The translations under genes were made by a program, and so were the position numbers. Positions 1-9,600 of a stretch of DNA of 64,000 nucleotides are shown in pieces; positions within the stretch are counted from its first letter, which is position 1, and each line of letters opens with the position of its first letter. The DNA is taken from positions 1 to 64,000 of IMG/VR virus record IMGVR_UViG_3300009702_000025. The stretch is one strand, 5' to 3'. This DNA comes from a virus. The notes under the pieces are model-generated. The model was not told the origin of the DNA, did not search any database, and saw only the letters and a list, made by a program, of their open reading frames with translations.

Positions 1-544
1 AGATACGAATAATCTGTTCGTTGCGAGATAGGAACCAACGCTGGCGTGCTTCATAGAAATCACGTGGACCGAATGCTTCCGTGCAAATACGTGTTACAGT
101 CGTGTTTGATCGACAACAGAGAATACGCCGTAGTACTGAGTAGAGTCCTCCATTTAACCACAACTTCTCTACTTCTGCGCGTCGCTTCTCGGTAAGTAGT
201 ATTTTGTGGCACTTGTGGATATCATCACGTTCTCCCCACTCAGCTTCGCACATCTTTTTCAAAGTCATCTGATTGGCAAGTTGAGTACGCTTCTCCATCT
301 CGGCCCATGACACGTCGTGTTCCCACATAGGCTTGAGCACACGCGCCCATTCGGGTTTCATCTTGAACGCACGGTAGATCGTTTCAGGACGTTTCCATCC
401 ACGGCGATAGCAGAACTGACGTAGAGAACCCGCGCTGTTGAATGCGTACTTGTCCACAAGCTCTTGTGCAGACAATTCGTCTCCCTCATAGTCAAGACGA
501 AGTTGCTCTAATTGTTCTGTAGATATCTGTTTTCGTTTACCCAT
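1..544 (-). CDS. Putative multi-HTH DNA-binding protein (partial)
   Basis: Open reading frame starting at ATG 544 and running off the left edge of the window, with 181 codons visible and no stop. It begins MGKRKQISTEQLEQLRLDYE and continues with segments that look like consecutive helix-turn-helix units (about residues 8-50, 70-105 and 125-170, each ending in an Arg/Trp-rich helix such as CYRRGWKRP). It starts 9 bases after the stop of the tail-fibre megatron gene and is probably the last late gene of this strand. No family was recognised; a DNA-binding role is inferred from the repeated HTH-like pattern. Little Shine-Dalgarno signal is visible, so translational coupling is possible. Confidence 0.6.
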   Translation of the reverse strand, partial: MGKRKQISTEQLEQLRLDYEGDELSAQELVDKYAFNSAGSLRQFCYRRGWKRPETIYRAFKMKPEWARVLKPMWEHDVSWAEMEKRTQLANQMTLKKMCEAEWGERDDIHKCHKILLTEKRRAEVEKLWLNGGLYSVLRRILCCRSNTTVTRICTEAFGPRDFYEARQRWFLSRNEQIIRI

Positions 545-553
545 GTGAGTATA

Positions 554-3500
554 CTACGGGATAACTTTAGTCACAGTCAACGTGGACTTATTACCGTATC
601 CTCGACCATATTTTTCAGAAATTTGATATATGTCTAAGGTAGGATTAGTCTTGTCGTATCCGTAGTCTTCTATTCTCATAGCTTCAGTATAAGTGAAGTT
701 CGGTTCATATGCAGTTATTGTACGAACTACCACATCACTGTCATTGTACACATCTATTTCGTACTTTTCCTCGAACTCGTTAAGAGGGACTTCTTCTAAG
801 TCCCAGCTATCCCCGTTAATTCTAGTTCTGCGTATCCAGTTCATTAAGAAATCAGTTCCATTCTTAGTAATAGAAGGATGTACTACTGAATAGGGTTTTG
901 TTCCAATTCCCTCGAATGCGAAGCTCTCTTGTCTATATGAATAATGATCGATAGAGAAGCCACGAGGACCGTATCGCCAATCATAGCTAGTACTCCAGTC
1001 ATCTATATTCATGTTGGGCTGCGTTATAGAGCCGTCAAAGAACACAAACTTTGCTCCTGCACTGATAGGATCACGCATTTGGTGTTCACTCCCGCGCTTC
1101 CCTCTGAGCAGTCTTGATAACTTGTATTTATTCTCTCCTACAAGTTCCGCTACGGCGAATTGGAAAATTTCCCAATGACCATCAGCATTTTGTACAGCAC
1201 ATGCATTAGCTCCTCCTAGTACATCTATATCTTCCGAACTTGAGAGTTCTCCGTAACTCAACGTCACCCACAATTCGGTAACATCATCCCATACATAAGT
1301 AGGCCCAGAGTAGAAATCCGTATTAGTCACACCAATTAAGGACTGACCTATTATTGTACTGTTAAGTTCGTAGGAACCTCCGGGGAACGATCTGTATAGA
1401 TTAACCCCTCCTGTCCAAGGTTCCTTGAACGTTGCTATATAACCTGCATCTTCATTGTACCCATTAGTTAGTAAAGGCAAATCCATGAAGTAGAAAACGG
1501 CGGAACCAATAACAATTGGTGGAGGCAGAATTACTTCACGGACACTAGTTTCAGCGGGGACATAAGCTGATGTGTCGATACTCAGTGCTTCTATTCTACG
1601 AATGGAACTATCCGCTATCCTGTTAATACGGAAGTCGAACGAACGTCCTCCGTTCAGAACCAACTTCATTACATCAGTCGGTTCTAGTGACATGAGAGAA
1701 GGGGGCAAACCTGTAGACATCTTTTCCCGAGACGCATAGGCTTCCCAGAGCATACCATCAGCTACACGCTTTGCGCGCTGCTGATCCATGATGATAGGAA
1801 GATTTGCCGTGCTCTTACGTAAGGACTGCACATGTTGTCTACTACTTTCGACGGACCCTGACTGATAATCATTGTCACCATCAAAGTAAGTTACATTAAC
1901 ACGTTCCGGTAGCTCAGTCTCTTGCGCACGCGACAAAGAGTACAAGTCGGAACCCGCATTGTCTTCTACCAAGTCGTCTTCGTTTAGTTCTATAGTTACA
2001 CCACGGTATCCACGAGAGCGGAACTTAATCTTCCCTTCGCTCTCATAACTATCGAAAAAGAACGCAAGTTCTAACGGCTGTAATGCCTGACGTGCCGACA
2101 TGACGCGTTCGATAACGTAACCGTCAATGACACCACTGAGACCATCAATAGTGAATTTTGTGAAATCATAGTCAGTGAGGATTGCAGAGACGACCGTAGC
2201 TAGCGGTCCATTGGCTAATCGACCTGTGAGCCAATGACCAAGCTGCCAGTTCGGGCCATCCCCCCATGTGTTCTGGTCAAATGGAAATTGAGGATATGGT
2301 CGAGCATCCCATGTATAAACGAAAATGTTTGCAATATCGACCATGTAGCCAGAGTAGACCGATGATGTTAAATTACTTCCAGCTACATAATCCTCATGAG
2401 TGGGATCGAAGAAGTTGTACATGGCTTGCACGTAACGACGTTGAATATAGTCATCACGTGTGCCGTTCGAGAAGTAAGGAAATAAGCTCTCAGAACTTTT
2501 CGGGTCATAAAAGACGTTAGGTTGGTTTGTGCCTTTATCTACTGCCGGGCAACCTGTTTCAGTAAGCCAGAAAGGCTTACTTTCAGGCACCCAAGCAGTA
2601 GAGGAACCACCCTCTACTCCTCCCGGTCGGTTGTAGTGCTGGTTTGACCACCAGTTTCTAATGTCTTTGAACCGGAAGACCCACGGTTTCCCGGCACCAT
2701 CCGTAATATTCGTCCGAGTTTGCGTTTCCCGGTCTGAAGTACTCGCATAATACCAGTCGTACCCTTCTCCTCCGAAGATGTTTCCTTTGAGGTATTCAAT
2801 GTCATAGATACCATCCGTTCCTGCCTGAGCATCCAAGTGTTCAAGACCGTCACGCCAGTCAGACAGTGGCCAGTAACAGTCAATGCCGATCATATCGACA
2901 TTTGGGTTTGACCACAAAGGGTCAAGGTGAAAGTAAACGTCGTTTGATCCATCGCTCGGTTGGTGCCCAAAGTATTCCGACCAGTCAGCGGCATAAGTGA
3001 CTTTTGTTCCAGCACCGACAACTGATTTAACGTCCGTTGCTAGTTGCACAAGAGCGTCCACGAATGGGTACGTACTTGCGCTATCACGGAGCCACGAGCA
3101 CCCTCGCATTTCTGTCCCAATTAGGAACGCATCCACACCGCCTGCTGCCTTACACAGATGTGCGTAGTGCAAGATCATTCGGCGATAAGAGAACTCAGCA
3201 GGTCCGGTGTATATGACAGTTTCTCCGCTTATCGAGAAGTCAGATACCGCAGCCGTGCCTATGAATGCGTCTACCTGAGTTTGACAAGCAGCCGTCTTAT
3301 CTACTGTACCCGGTTGGTCAGGAGCAGGGTAGCAAGTTATCCTTCCTCTCCAAGGATATGGCGATTGTGATGTAGCACTACTGTACGGATCAGGAAGTGA
3401 GTTACCGTGTGGAATGTCCATGAGAATGAAGGGATATAAAGTGCAACGAATACCGCGCGCTACCGTGTCCTGTATAGCATGTAAGACCGATATGTCCGCA

Positions 3501-4576
3501 GGAGTACCGCCATAAGAAGGGCGACCTTCATAGTTAGATATTAAGTGCGCTTGTGAACGACTGAGGCCAGAAACTTCCCATTGATAAGGAGAAGTTACCT
3601 TGTCTGGATCATCAGTACCGGGCTTAATGTAACAATTACCTATACGAAGATCATTGCCAAACCACGATACAATGATTGAACTAGCTTCCAAGTTGTCCAG
3701 TGTGTCTTCAAGCTGATCCGTAGAGACAGTCCAGTCAGTACCGTCAAGGTACGAATGGACGTTCTCTGCTACAGTCACACCACTGAAACTACCGTTACTG
3801 TCGGCAAGTTGTTTCTCAGTTGTAACCTCAGTTGTATCGTAAGCGAACTCACCAGATGCAGGAATAATGTTAACTGCACGAACAACTTCTTCGAACTCAT
3901 CAACTGCGCGAAACACTTCGAACGTCAAGTTAGGTATACGGTTCCCAAAGTCTACCAAATGCATACGTTCAAAAACTACGTAGGCCGTATTTCTATAGCT
4001 CGGAGTGTTATCTGTTCCTTGCTTGCCAGATATTAAACTATCACGTGACTGATTGCCTTTACCTTTGTAAACACGGAAGTTATGGTTGGATTGTTTAAGT
4101 TCCTTACCATCTGCCCATATACGACCAACGCGAGTTATCTTACCTTCACAAAGTCCTACTGCAAAATTGGCGTAGTAGTCGTATGTGATTTGCGTAACAT
4201 CTCCTCCGCCACCTCCGCCCCCGAAGCCTTTACCTCCGCCGCCGCCTCCTCCGCCACCACCACTCGTTTTGCGTGTGACGACTTCATCATAGCGGGTAGC
4301 CCAAATCATTTGACCACCGATACGTGCACGGCCATAGATGCGAGGAATAGGGGAGCCTTCAGAAGACGACGTAACATTAAGGTCCGTGAGCCGTGGACCC
4401 TCAACCACTTGTGTTTGACCGCTGGAGCTAAAAAGCATGTTATCGATATAGGCACCAACTAGTGAGCCGACGACCCGACCTACAGCCGCACCAACAGCAA
4501 CCCCGGCGAACGCGACACCGGGAAGGACGGCGCTACCAACTGCCGCGCCAACTGCTGCTAGTGCAATAGTAGCCAT
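554..4576 (-). CDS. Baseplate hub/fibre 'megatron' protein, GTA TIM-barrel type
   Basis: 1340-residue tail-tip protein resembling gp15 of Rhodobacterales gene transfer agents. The N-terminus (1-50) is Gly/Ala-rich and hydrophobic, followed by an almost pure glycine tract at about 106-125. A glycoside-hydrolase-like TIM barrel of the GTA_TIM family spans roughly 440-760, with motifs such as AFLIGTEMRG, VTYAADWSEYFG, MIGIDCYWP and FWLTETGCPA. A Phage-tail_3-like region follows at about 850-1010. In GTAs this protein sits at the tail tip and contacts the host surface. It directly abuts the NlpC/P60 gene (start 4576, neighbour stop 4577), as expected for the conserved gp12-gp15 order. The flexible glycine linker is longer than expected. 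Confidence 0.93.
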   Translation of the reverse strand: MATIALAAVGAAVGSAVLPGVAFAGVAVGAAVGRVVGSLVGAYIDNMLFSSSGQTQVVEGPRLTDLNVTSSSEGSPIPRIYGRARIGGQMIWATRYDEVVTRKTSGGGGGGGGGGKGFGGGGGGGDVTQITYDYYANFAVGLCEGKITRVGRIWADGKELKQSNHNFRVYKGKGNQSRDSLISGKQGTDNTPSYRNTAYVVFERMHLVDFGNRIPNLTFEVFRAVDEFEEVVRAVNIIPASGEFAYDTTEVTTEKQLADSNGSFSGVTVAENVHSYLDGTDWTVSTDQLEDTLDNLEASSIIVSWFGNDLRIGNCYIKPGTDDPDKVTSPYQWEVSGLSRSQAHLISNYEGRPSYGGTPADISVLHAIQDTVARGIRCTLYPFILMDIPHGNSLPDPYSSATSQSPYPWRGRITCYPAPDQPGTVDKTAACQTQVDAFIGTAAVSDFSISGETVIYTGPAEFSYRRMILHYAHLCKAAGGVDAFLIGTEMRGCSWLRDSASTYPFVDALVQLATDVKSVVGAGTKVTYAADWSEYFGHQPSDGSNDVYFHLDPLWSNPNVDMIGIDCYWPLSDWRDGLEHLDAQAGTDGIYDIEYLKGNIFGGEGYDWYYASTSDRETQTRTNITDGAGKPWVFRFKDIRNWWSNQHYNRPGGVEGGSSTAWVPESKPFWLTETGCPAVDKGTNQPNVFYDPKSSESLFPYFSNGTRDDYIQRRYVQAMYNFFDPTHEDYVAGSNLTSSVYSGYMVDIANIFVYTWDARPYPQFPFDQNTWGDGPNWQLGHWLTGRLANGPLATVVSAILTDYDFTKFTIDGLSGVIDGYVIERVMSARQALQPLELAFFFDSYESEGKIKFRSRGYRGVTIELNEDDLVEDNAGSDLYSLSRAQETELPERVNVTYFDGDNDYQSGSVESSRQHVQSLRKSTANLPIIMDQQRAKRVADGMLWEAYASREKMSTGLPPSLMSLEPTDVMKLVLNGGRSFDFRINRIADSSIRRIEALSIDTSAYVPAETSVREVILPPPIVIGSAVFYFMDLPLLTNGYNEDAGYIATFKEPWTGGVNLYRSFPGGSYELNSTIIGQSLIGVTNTDFYSGPTYVWDDVTELWVTLSYGELSSSEDIDVLGGANACAVQNADGHWEIFQFAVAELVGENKYKLSRLLRGKRGSEHQMRDPISAGAKFVFFDGSITQPNMNIDDWSTSYDWRYGPRGFSIDHYSYRQESFAFEGIGTKPYSVVHPSITKNGTDFLMNWIRRTRINGDSWDLEEVPLNEFEEKYEIDVYNDSDVVVRTITAYEPNFTYTEAMRIEDYGYDKTNPTLDIYQISEKYGRGYGNKSTLTVTKVIP

Positions 4577-5128
4577 TTATAATTGTCTCTCCTGCGTGCT
4601 CAACTCAACAATGCATGGGTACTCAAACACTGCTGTGATACGTTTCTGCCACCATTCGTTAAGGTCTACTTCGGTACAATTTATACCTTCTTGCGAATGT
4701 ACCATGCACTCGACTTCCATGTCAGTATCACGTTTAGTCAGAATACCAGTGTGTTTAGCGACACCATCACGGTTCATTCGGAACAATAGGATATCACCGG
4801 GAGCGCGAGCCTCAATATCCTCTTTTAACACCATGTGCTTACATGCTAAGTCATACATGATCTCTTTGTTACGGCTTTCCATCCAATTCTGAGAATATCG
4901 GATTGGTACTTCCGGTTCGTTTACGTAAAGATCACGCCAGACACCACGAATAAGGCCGAGACAATCACAGCCCACGCCTTTTACTGTCTCTTGATGATGA
5001 TATGGTGTGCCGATCCATTCACGAACGTTTTGGACGATTTGTGCGCGTGTGATCTGGAACTCATTGGGTTTGTATTTTGGTCCAACGTATTCCGTCTTGA
5101 CTTGTTTTTGTATTGCAACTTCAACCAT
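4577..5128 (-). CDS. NlpC/P60 family tail peptidase
   Basis: 183-residue cysteine peptidase, equivalent to GTA gp14. The catalytic motif GVGCDCLGLI puts the nucleophile at Cys56 (a second Cys is at 54); the catalytic His is His126 in AKHTGIL, preceded by GDILLFR. Such proteins sit in the tail tip and cut cell-wall peptides during DNA injection. The start codon overlaps the stop of the DUF2163 gene by one base (TGATG), so the two are translationally coupled. Confidence 0.92.
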   Translation of the reverse strand: MVEVAIQKQVKTEYVGPKYKPNEFQITRAQIVQNVREWIGTPYHHQETVKGVGCDCLGLIRGVWRDLYVNEPEVPIRYSQNWMESRNKEIMYDLACKHMVLKEDIEARAPGDILLFRMNRDGVAKHTGILTKRDTDMEVECMVHSQEGINCTEVDLNEWWQKRITAVFEYPCIVELSTQERQL

Positions 5129-6021
5129 CAGAAAATACCTCCGTCATTTTTAGGATCATCACGTATCGGATATTGAGTAATAAAGTCATTTCCCGGCATA
5201 GAGGGAAAGCCTTGATAGTTTATCGTGTTAGAGAACTTGTCCCTGCAAGTTTGTGGTTGTTTGTCACACCCTGCAATGATGTCGAACGTGTGCCCTACTT
5301 GAACTTCAAAAGGCATAGACTGCCAAAGTACAACTATAACCTCCCCAAGTTCATTCTTCAGATGTGACTTAACTTCCATGTACCTGTTGAGATTTGGACC
5401 ACTGGTCCACTTCACTAGTCCATGTGTAAACCAAGACTGATTGTAGACATCTAGTCCAGTAGCTTTGAAACTAGAATTATTAGACACAACGTCTACTGTA
5501 CCATTACCTGTGAAGGTAGCTGAGGACAAATCAACTTTACAACGTTCATCTCCTAAATCAGCATCGCACGAATACTGAAATAAACGTCCTCTTTCCTGTT
5601 GAAGTTCATGGGCAAGACCACGCATCTCTGCAACGAACATCTTTTGTGTCCGTTTGAGTTCGCCCATGTTTCCCGTCTTCACTAACAAGTACTGCGTAGG
5701 ATCGATCCAGTTAATTCGGTAGATTTCAACAAACGCATTATCGTACAAGCCAGCAGCAATTTCATCTTCTGATAAACGATCTGACTGAATAGCTCCTTCA
5801 ATATCCAGATTGTCAACATTCAAACCTATGGTGCTCTCGACTTCCGAGGCAGTGATGCCACTCGATGCTTCGAAAGAAGTACCGAGCAAAGAAATGTCCT
5901 CATCATGGTCTGTGAAGCCAAGTTTCACTCCATCTGTTCTAGTCACACGCCAGCACCAAGCTAGCGTTGTGACACCAGTATCTAAGTGGTTTTGCAGTGC
6001 AGTTTGTATACTTCTGACCAT
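5128..6021 (-). CDS. DUF2163 (BR0599-like) tail-tip protein
   Basis: 298-residue protein of the DUF2163 family, GTA gp13-like, a tail distal/baseplate hub component. Recognisable stretches are WCWRVTRTDGVKLGFTDHDE near the N-terminus and YSCDADLGDERCKVDL in the middle, with Cys residues typical of the family. The frame is open further upstream, but I place the start at ATG 6021 (MVRSIQTALQ) because upstream residues lie inside the DUF2460 gene and do not resemble the family. The chosen start lies 4 bases after the upstream stop. A C-terminal pair CDKQPQTCRDKF is also typical. Confidence 0.9.
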   Translation of the reverse strand: MVRSIQTALQNHLDTGVTTLAWCWRVTRTDGVKLGFTDHDEDISLLGTSFEASSGITASEVESTIGLNVDNLDIEGAIQSDRLSEDEIAAGLYDNAFVEIYRINWIDPTQYLLVKTGNMGELKRTQKMFVAEMRGLAHELQQERGRLFQYSCDADLGDERCKVDLSSATFTGNGTVDVVSNNSSFKATGLDVYNQSWFTHGLVKWTSGPNLNRYMEVKSHLKNELGEVIVVLWQSMPFEVQVGHTFDIIAGCDKQPQTCRDKFSNTINYQGFPSMPGNDFITQYPIRDDPKNDGGIF

Positions 6022-6025
6022 TAGT

Positions 6026-6661
6026 CTAAATCCTGATCTCCATGACCTTGATGTTCGGGAACTGGCCGTGTTCACAACTATCAAGGCTGTAGACAATACG
6101 CTCATCGGCGAACCGGACAGGCACATCAAATTCGTAGCCACACGAAATTACGGCTCCGTTCGCAGGAGCAAAGTTGAATGTGACAATACCGGTGTCCAAG
6201 TCCACTGTGTAATCGGTTGTGATAGTTTGAAGCAAACCGTTCACACCAACCAGCAAAGTTCCCGACACCAGTTTCTTTATTTCTCGAACGTAGGGAGAAT
6301 AAACGGAACCGTAAGTCTTGTAGACTTGGAAATCAGTTGTAGAACCATCTCCGGCTGCTATGACTTGATCGTCAAGTGACAAAGCGTTCTTAGGATTAGT
6401 TGAGTTATAATCCATGAAGTCCTTAAAGCGAAACCCATGAAGTTGTCCACGTCTCTCTTCAAAGAACTCCAATATTTCGAACAGTTCGGACACATTTTTT
6501 ACGCCGTATCCTACATCATAGGTCCGCTTGGAATGTGCCCATCGCTGATTACGTTCTTCAAAGCCAGACGACATGGCAACAATATCCGTTCGCCGCTCTG
6601 GTCCTCCCTGAGCGCCGCGTGCAATCTTGTCTGGAAATCTGGTTTCATGAAACACTGACAT
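6026..6661 (-). CDS. DUF2460 (TIGR02217) tail protein
   Basis: 211-residue distal-tail protein, GTA gp12-like. The family signature appears as FHETRFPDKIARGAQGGPER near the N-terminus, then RRTDIVAMSSGFEERNQRWA and EFFEERRGQLHGFRFKDF. It forms part of the tail-tip ring between tube and hub in GTAs. It lies directly downstream of the tape-measure gene (18-base gap), conserving the GTA order. No strong ribosome binding site precedes the ATG. Confidence 0.92.
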   Translation of the reverse strand: MSVFHETRFPDKIARGAQGGPERRTDIVAMSSGFEERNQRWAHSKRTYDVGYGVKNVSELFEILEFFEERRGQLHGFRFKDFMDYNSTNPKNALSLDDQVIAAGDGSTTDFQVYKTYGSVYSPYVREIKKLVSGTLLVGVNGLLQTITTDYTVDLDTGIVTFNFAPANGAVISCGYEFDVPVRFADERIVYSLDSCEHGQFPNIKVMEIRI

Positions 6662-6678
6662 GTCGTGATACTACACCG

Positions 6679-9600
6679 CTACATGTTTCGGCGACCACGG
6701 CCTACTGCCCTACTCAACATTGCTGATACCTGTCCTTCTGATTTCTGGAAGCTCTGTGCATCCGTAGCTGTAACGTTGAAGTTTATTTGTACCATACCTC
6801 CTTTGTCAGGGCCATCATTGTCAGCAATGCCTAGAACTCCCCCTTTTCGCTTCAGGGGAATAATCGCTTCTGATCCAGCTTCACCGAATACTCCGGCTTT
6901 ACCGCCATTGAATGAGAATGGCGTATCTCTGTTCACTACTCCACCTTTAGCAAACGCTTTAACAGGGCCGGGACCAACTGCATTGCTGAATAAATTACTG
7001 AACGCACCTCCTAAAAAGCCGCCCGTACCACTATTAGAAGCACTGGTTTGTCCAAATCCGAACACGCCTTGCATAAGGGGACGGAGAACATTGAACTTTA
7101 TAATCATGGCGAGTATGTCTTTGATTATAGATTTTGCCATGCTTTTGAACGCATCCCCAAATGAACCGAATGTTAGATCACCTTCTACTGCCAAGCCCGC
7201 AATACTATCCGCAAATCCGTCTACTGCTCCAATTATCTTGTCCTTTATTTGCTTATCCAACTTATCTAAATCAGTTTTGACTTCTTTAGTAGAAGCGGAA
7301 ACCTTCTTCGTAGATACACTTAGTGCTTCCAACTTTGTTTTATATTCTTCTGTCTTAGCAGTGATCTCGCTCATAGGCCGACCAGCATTTTCAAGTTCAA
7401 CGCGGAACTTTTCTACTTCTCTATTAATTCGCTGTTGTTTATCGAACACAGCTAATTGTCCTTGTGAGAATGCTTCATATCGTGCACGTAAGGTTTCCAG
7501 AGCAGTATTTGCGCTATTAGCAGCCTTCTCTTGGAACAAAGCTCTCTGTGCTGCTTCTAATTCAGCTATCTTTACTGATACCACTTCAGCAGTAAGACCT
7601 ACTTTTCGCAGCTTTAGTGATAATGCTTGCCCTTCTTCACCTAATTTCCTGAAGTATATTTCAGCACTAGAAGTTGAATTACGCACATCGAAGAGTTCTT
7701 GATTAACCCGTTCAATTTTGTCAAGCAAATTAACGTAGACTTTAGCACCTTCTCCTCCTCGGCCACTACGAAGTAGCGCGCGGTCAGCATCGCCAATCTT
7801 TCGCAGCAATGTATTATACAAACCAGCAGCACGAGACAAATCTATTGCCAACTCGGAATTTTTAGACTTCAATGTATCAAGTGCTTTTACTGCATCCTGA
7901 ACATTTCTGATATTGAACAAATTACCTACATTCTTACGAATTTGAGTTAGTATAGGTTCGTACATGTTAGTAGCGTTTTGTTTGACAGCCGCTTTGTATC
8001 TAACAATTTGAGTAACTAGGTCATCAATCAACCGCTTGTTAGCGTCACGTTGTGCTTTAATATCCTCAATAATCCGTGAAGTAGATTGTAGTGACACTTG
8101 TCCTGACTGTTCGAACGCTTTGAAGAACGCGTCGATACGAGCAGTCAGATCATCCGTATCCTTGATCGCTGCCTTGGCCTCAGAAGAGAAGAATGCAAGT
8201 GCGGCAGCTACACCTGTTAACGCCAAGCCGACCAGACCGAGCGCTTTCTTGAAGCGCCCCATCTTGCCTATGAGGCCAGTCATGGTCTGCCCCCATCTCG
8301 TAAAGCCAAGCACGACCGTGCTGATTTGTAGTGCGGCAATACCTGCTACGACTGTCGACAAGATATTGACCAGCGTATCAGCGTTACCGATAAGGAACTG
8401 TACCACACTACCCCAGAACGTCATAGCTTGTGCAGTGGCTTTTGTCTTCTCATCCAGCTTGGCCATCTGATCGGAGACCTTGAGTATGCGTTCTCTCCAT
8501 GCATCGTATGGAGCATTCGTGCGCTCTACTTGATCTAGGTGCTTCTTCAACCCTGTCTTCAAACGATTAACTTCTCTTGTCCACTTATCTACTGACGCAG
8601 GGCGTGAACTCTGAGACAGGAAGCGTTGTGCACTCTTTAGCGCTTTGTTAAAGGCGGATGTGATCTTGTCTTGTGGCCCGGTGATCTGTGACGTGACGCT
8701 ATCAATTAGAGCATCAGGATCAACGGACGGACGGATAACAATTCCACTTTCAAGATCCTTCTTGAACACCGTGACCATACGGTCCAGTTCTTTACGGATT
8801 GAAGCTTCATTACCAAATAGTGCACCACTTAGATCGAACTCTTTGGTAGAACCACGGATCGATTGAGTAATATGGTCAACTGCTTTCTGTGCACGCTTGG
8901 CTGCGTCTGCGCTCTCGCTGCCTGTACCAAAAATGCGGTCAATCAGGCCCTTACCACCGACAATAGCAACTGCTGACCCGATCACGCCAACAAGTGCTCT
9001 CCACGCAATACCCAACTTGCCGATAGCTTCGCCAGCAGCACGTGCCTTTGAAGCTGACACAGCCAACCACGATACAAGTTTAAGTCCTCCGAGTAGCGAA
9101 AGAACGGAGAACAACAACTTCATTGCTTTAGCAAAACCTTCAGTATTCCCACGTAGAACACGGAGAGCCGCACTAGTATCATTGAACAGGTTCTTAAGTT
9201 CTTCAGTGAAACCAAGTGACTTGTCCAGATCACGAACGAACAGGTCGAAGTTGGTTGAAAGACGGGAATATGCTGCTGACAGTGTGTTGACTGCTCTGCC
9301 TGTTTCGACACCAAACATATCTCGTAGTTCGCGCGTGAACGCTGGAACGAACTTGGTAGCATCGATTAAACCCTTCTGCATGTCCTTGACGAATTGGCCC
9401 ATGGAGATGTTCATATCGCCAAGCATCTTGCGGTAGGTACGCAGTGCGGCTAGTGCAGCACCGGGAAGTCTGTCACCCAATTGCTGACGAAGCTCTTCAG
9501 CGAATACACGACCTTTTGAGAGCATCTGTTCAAGTGCTTTGACAATACCGGCGACTTCATCAGTCGGTAGACCAAATGCACCTGATACAGCGGATATATC

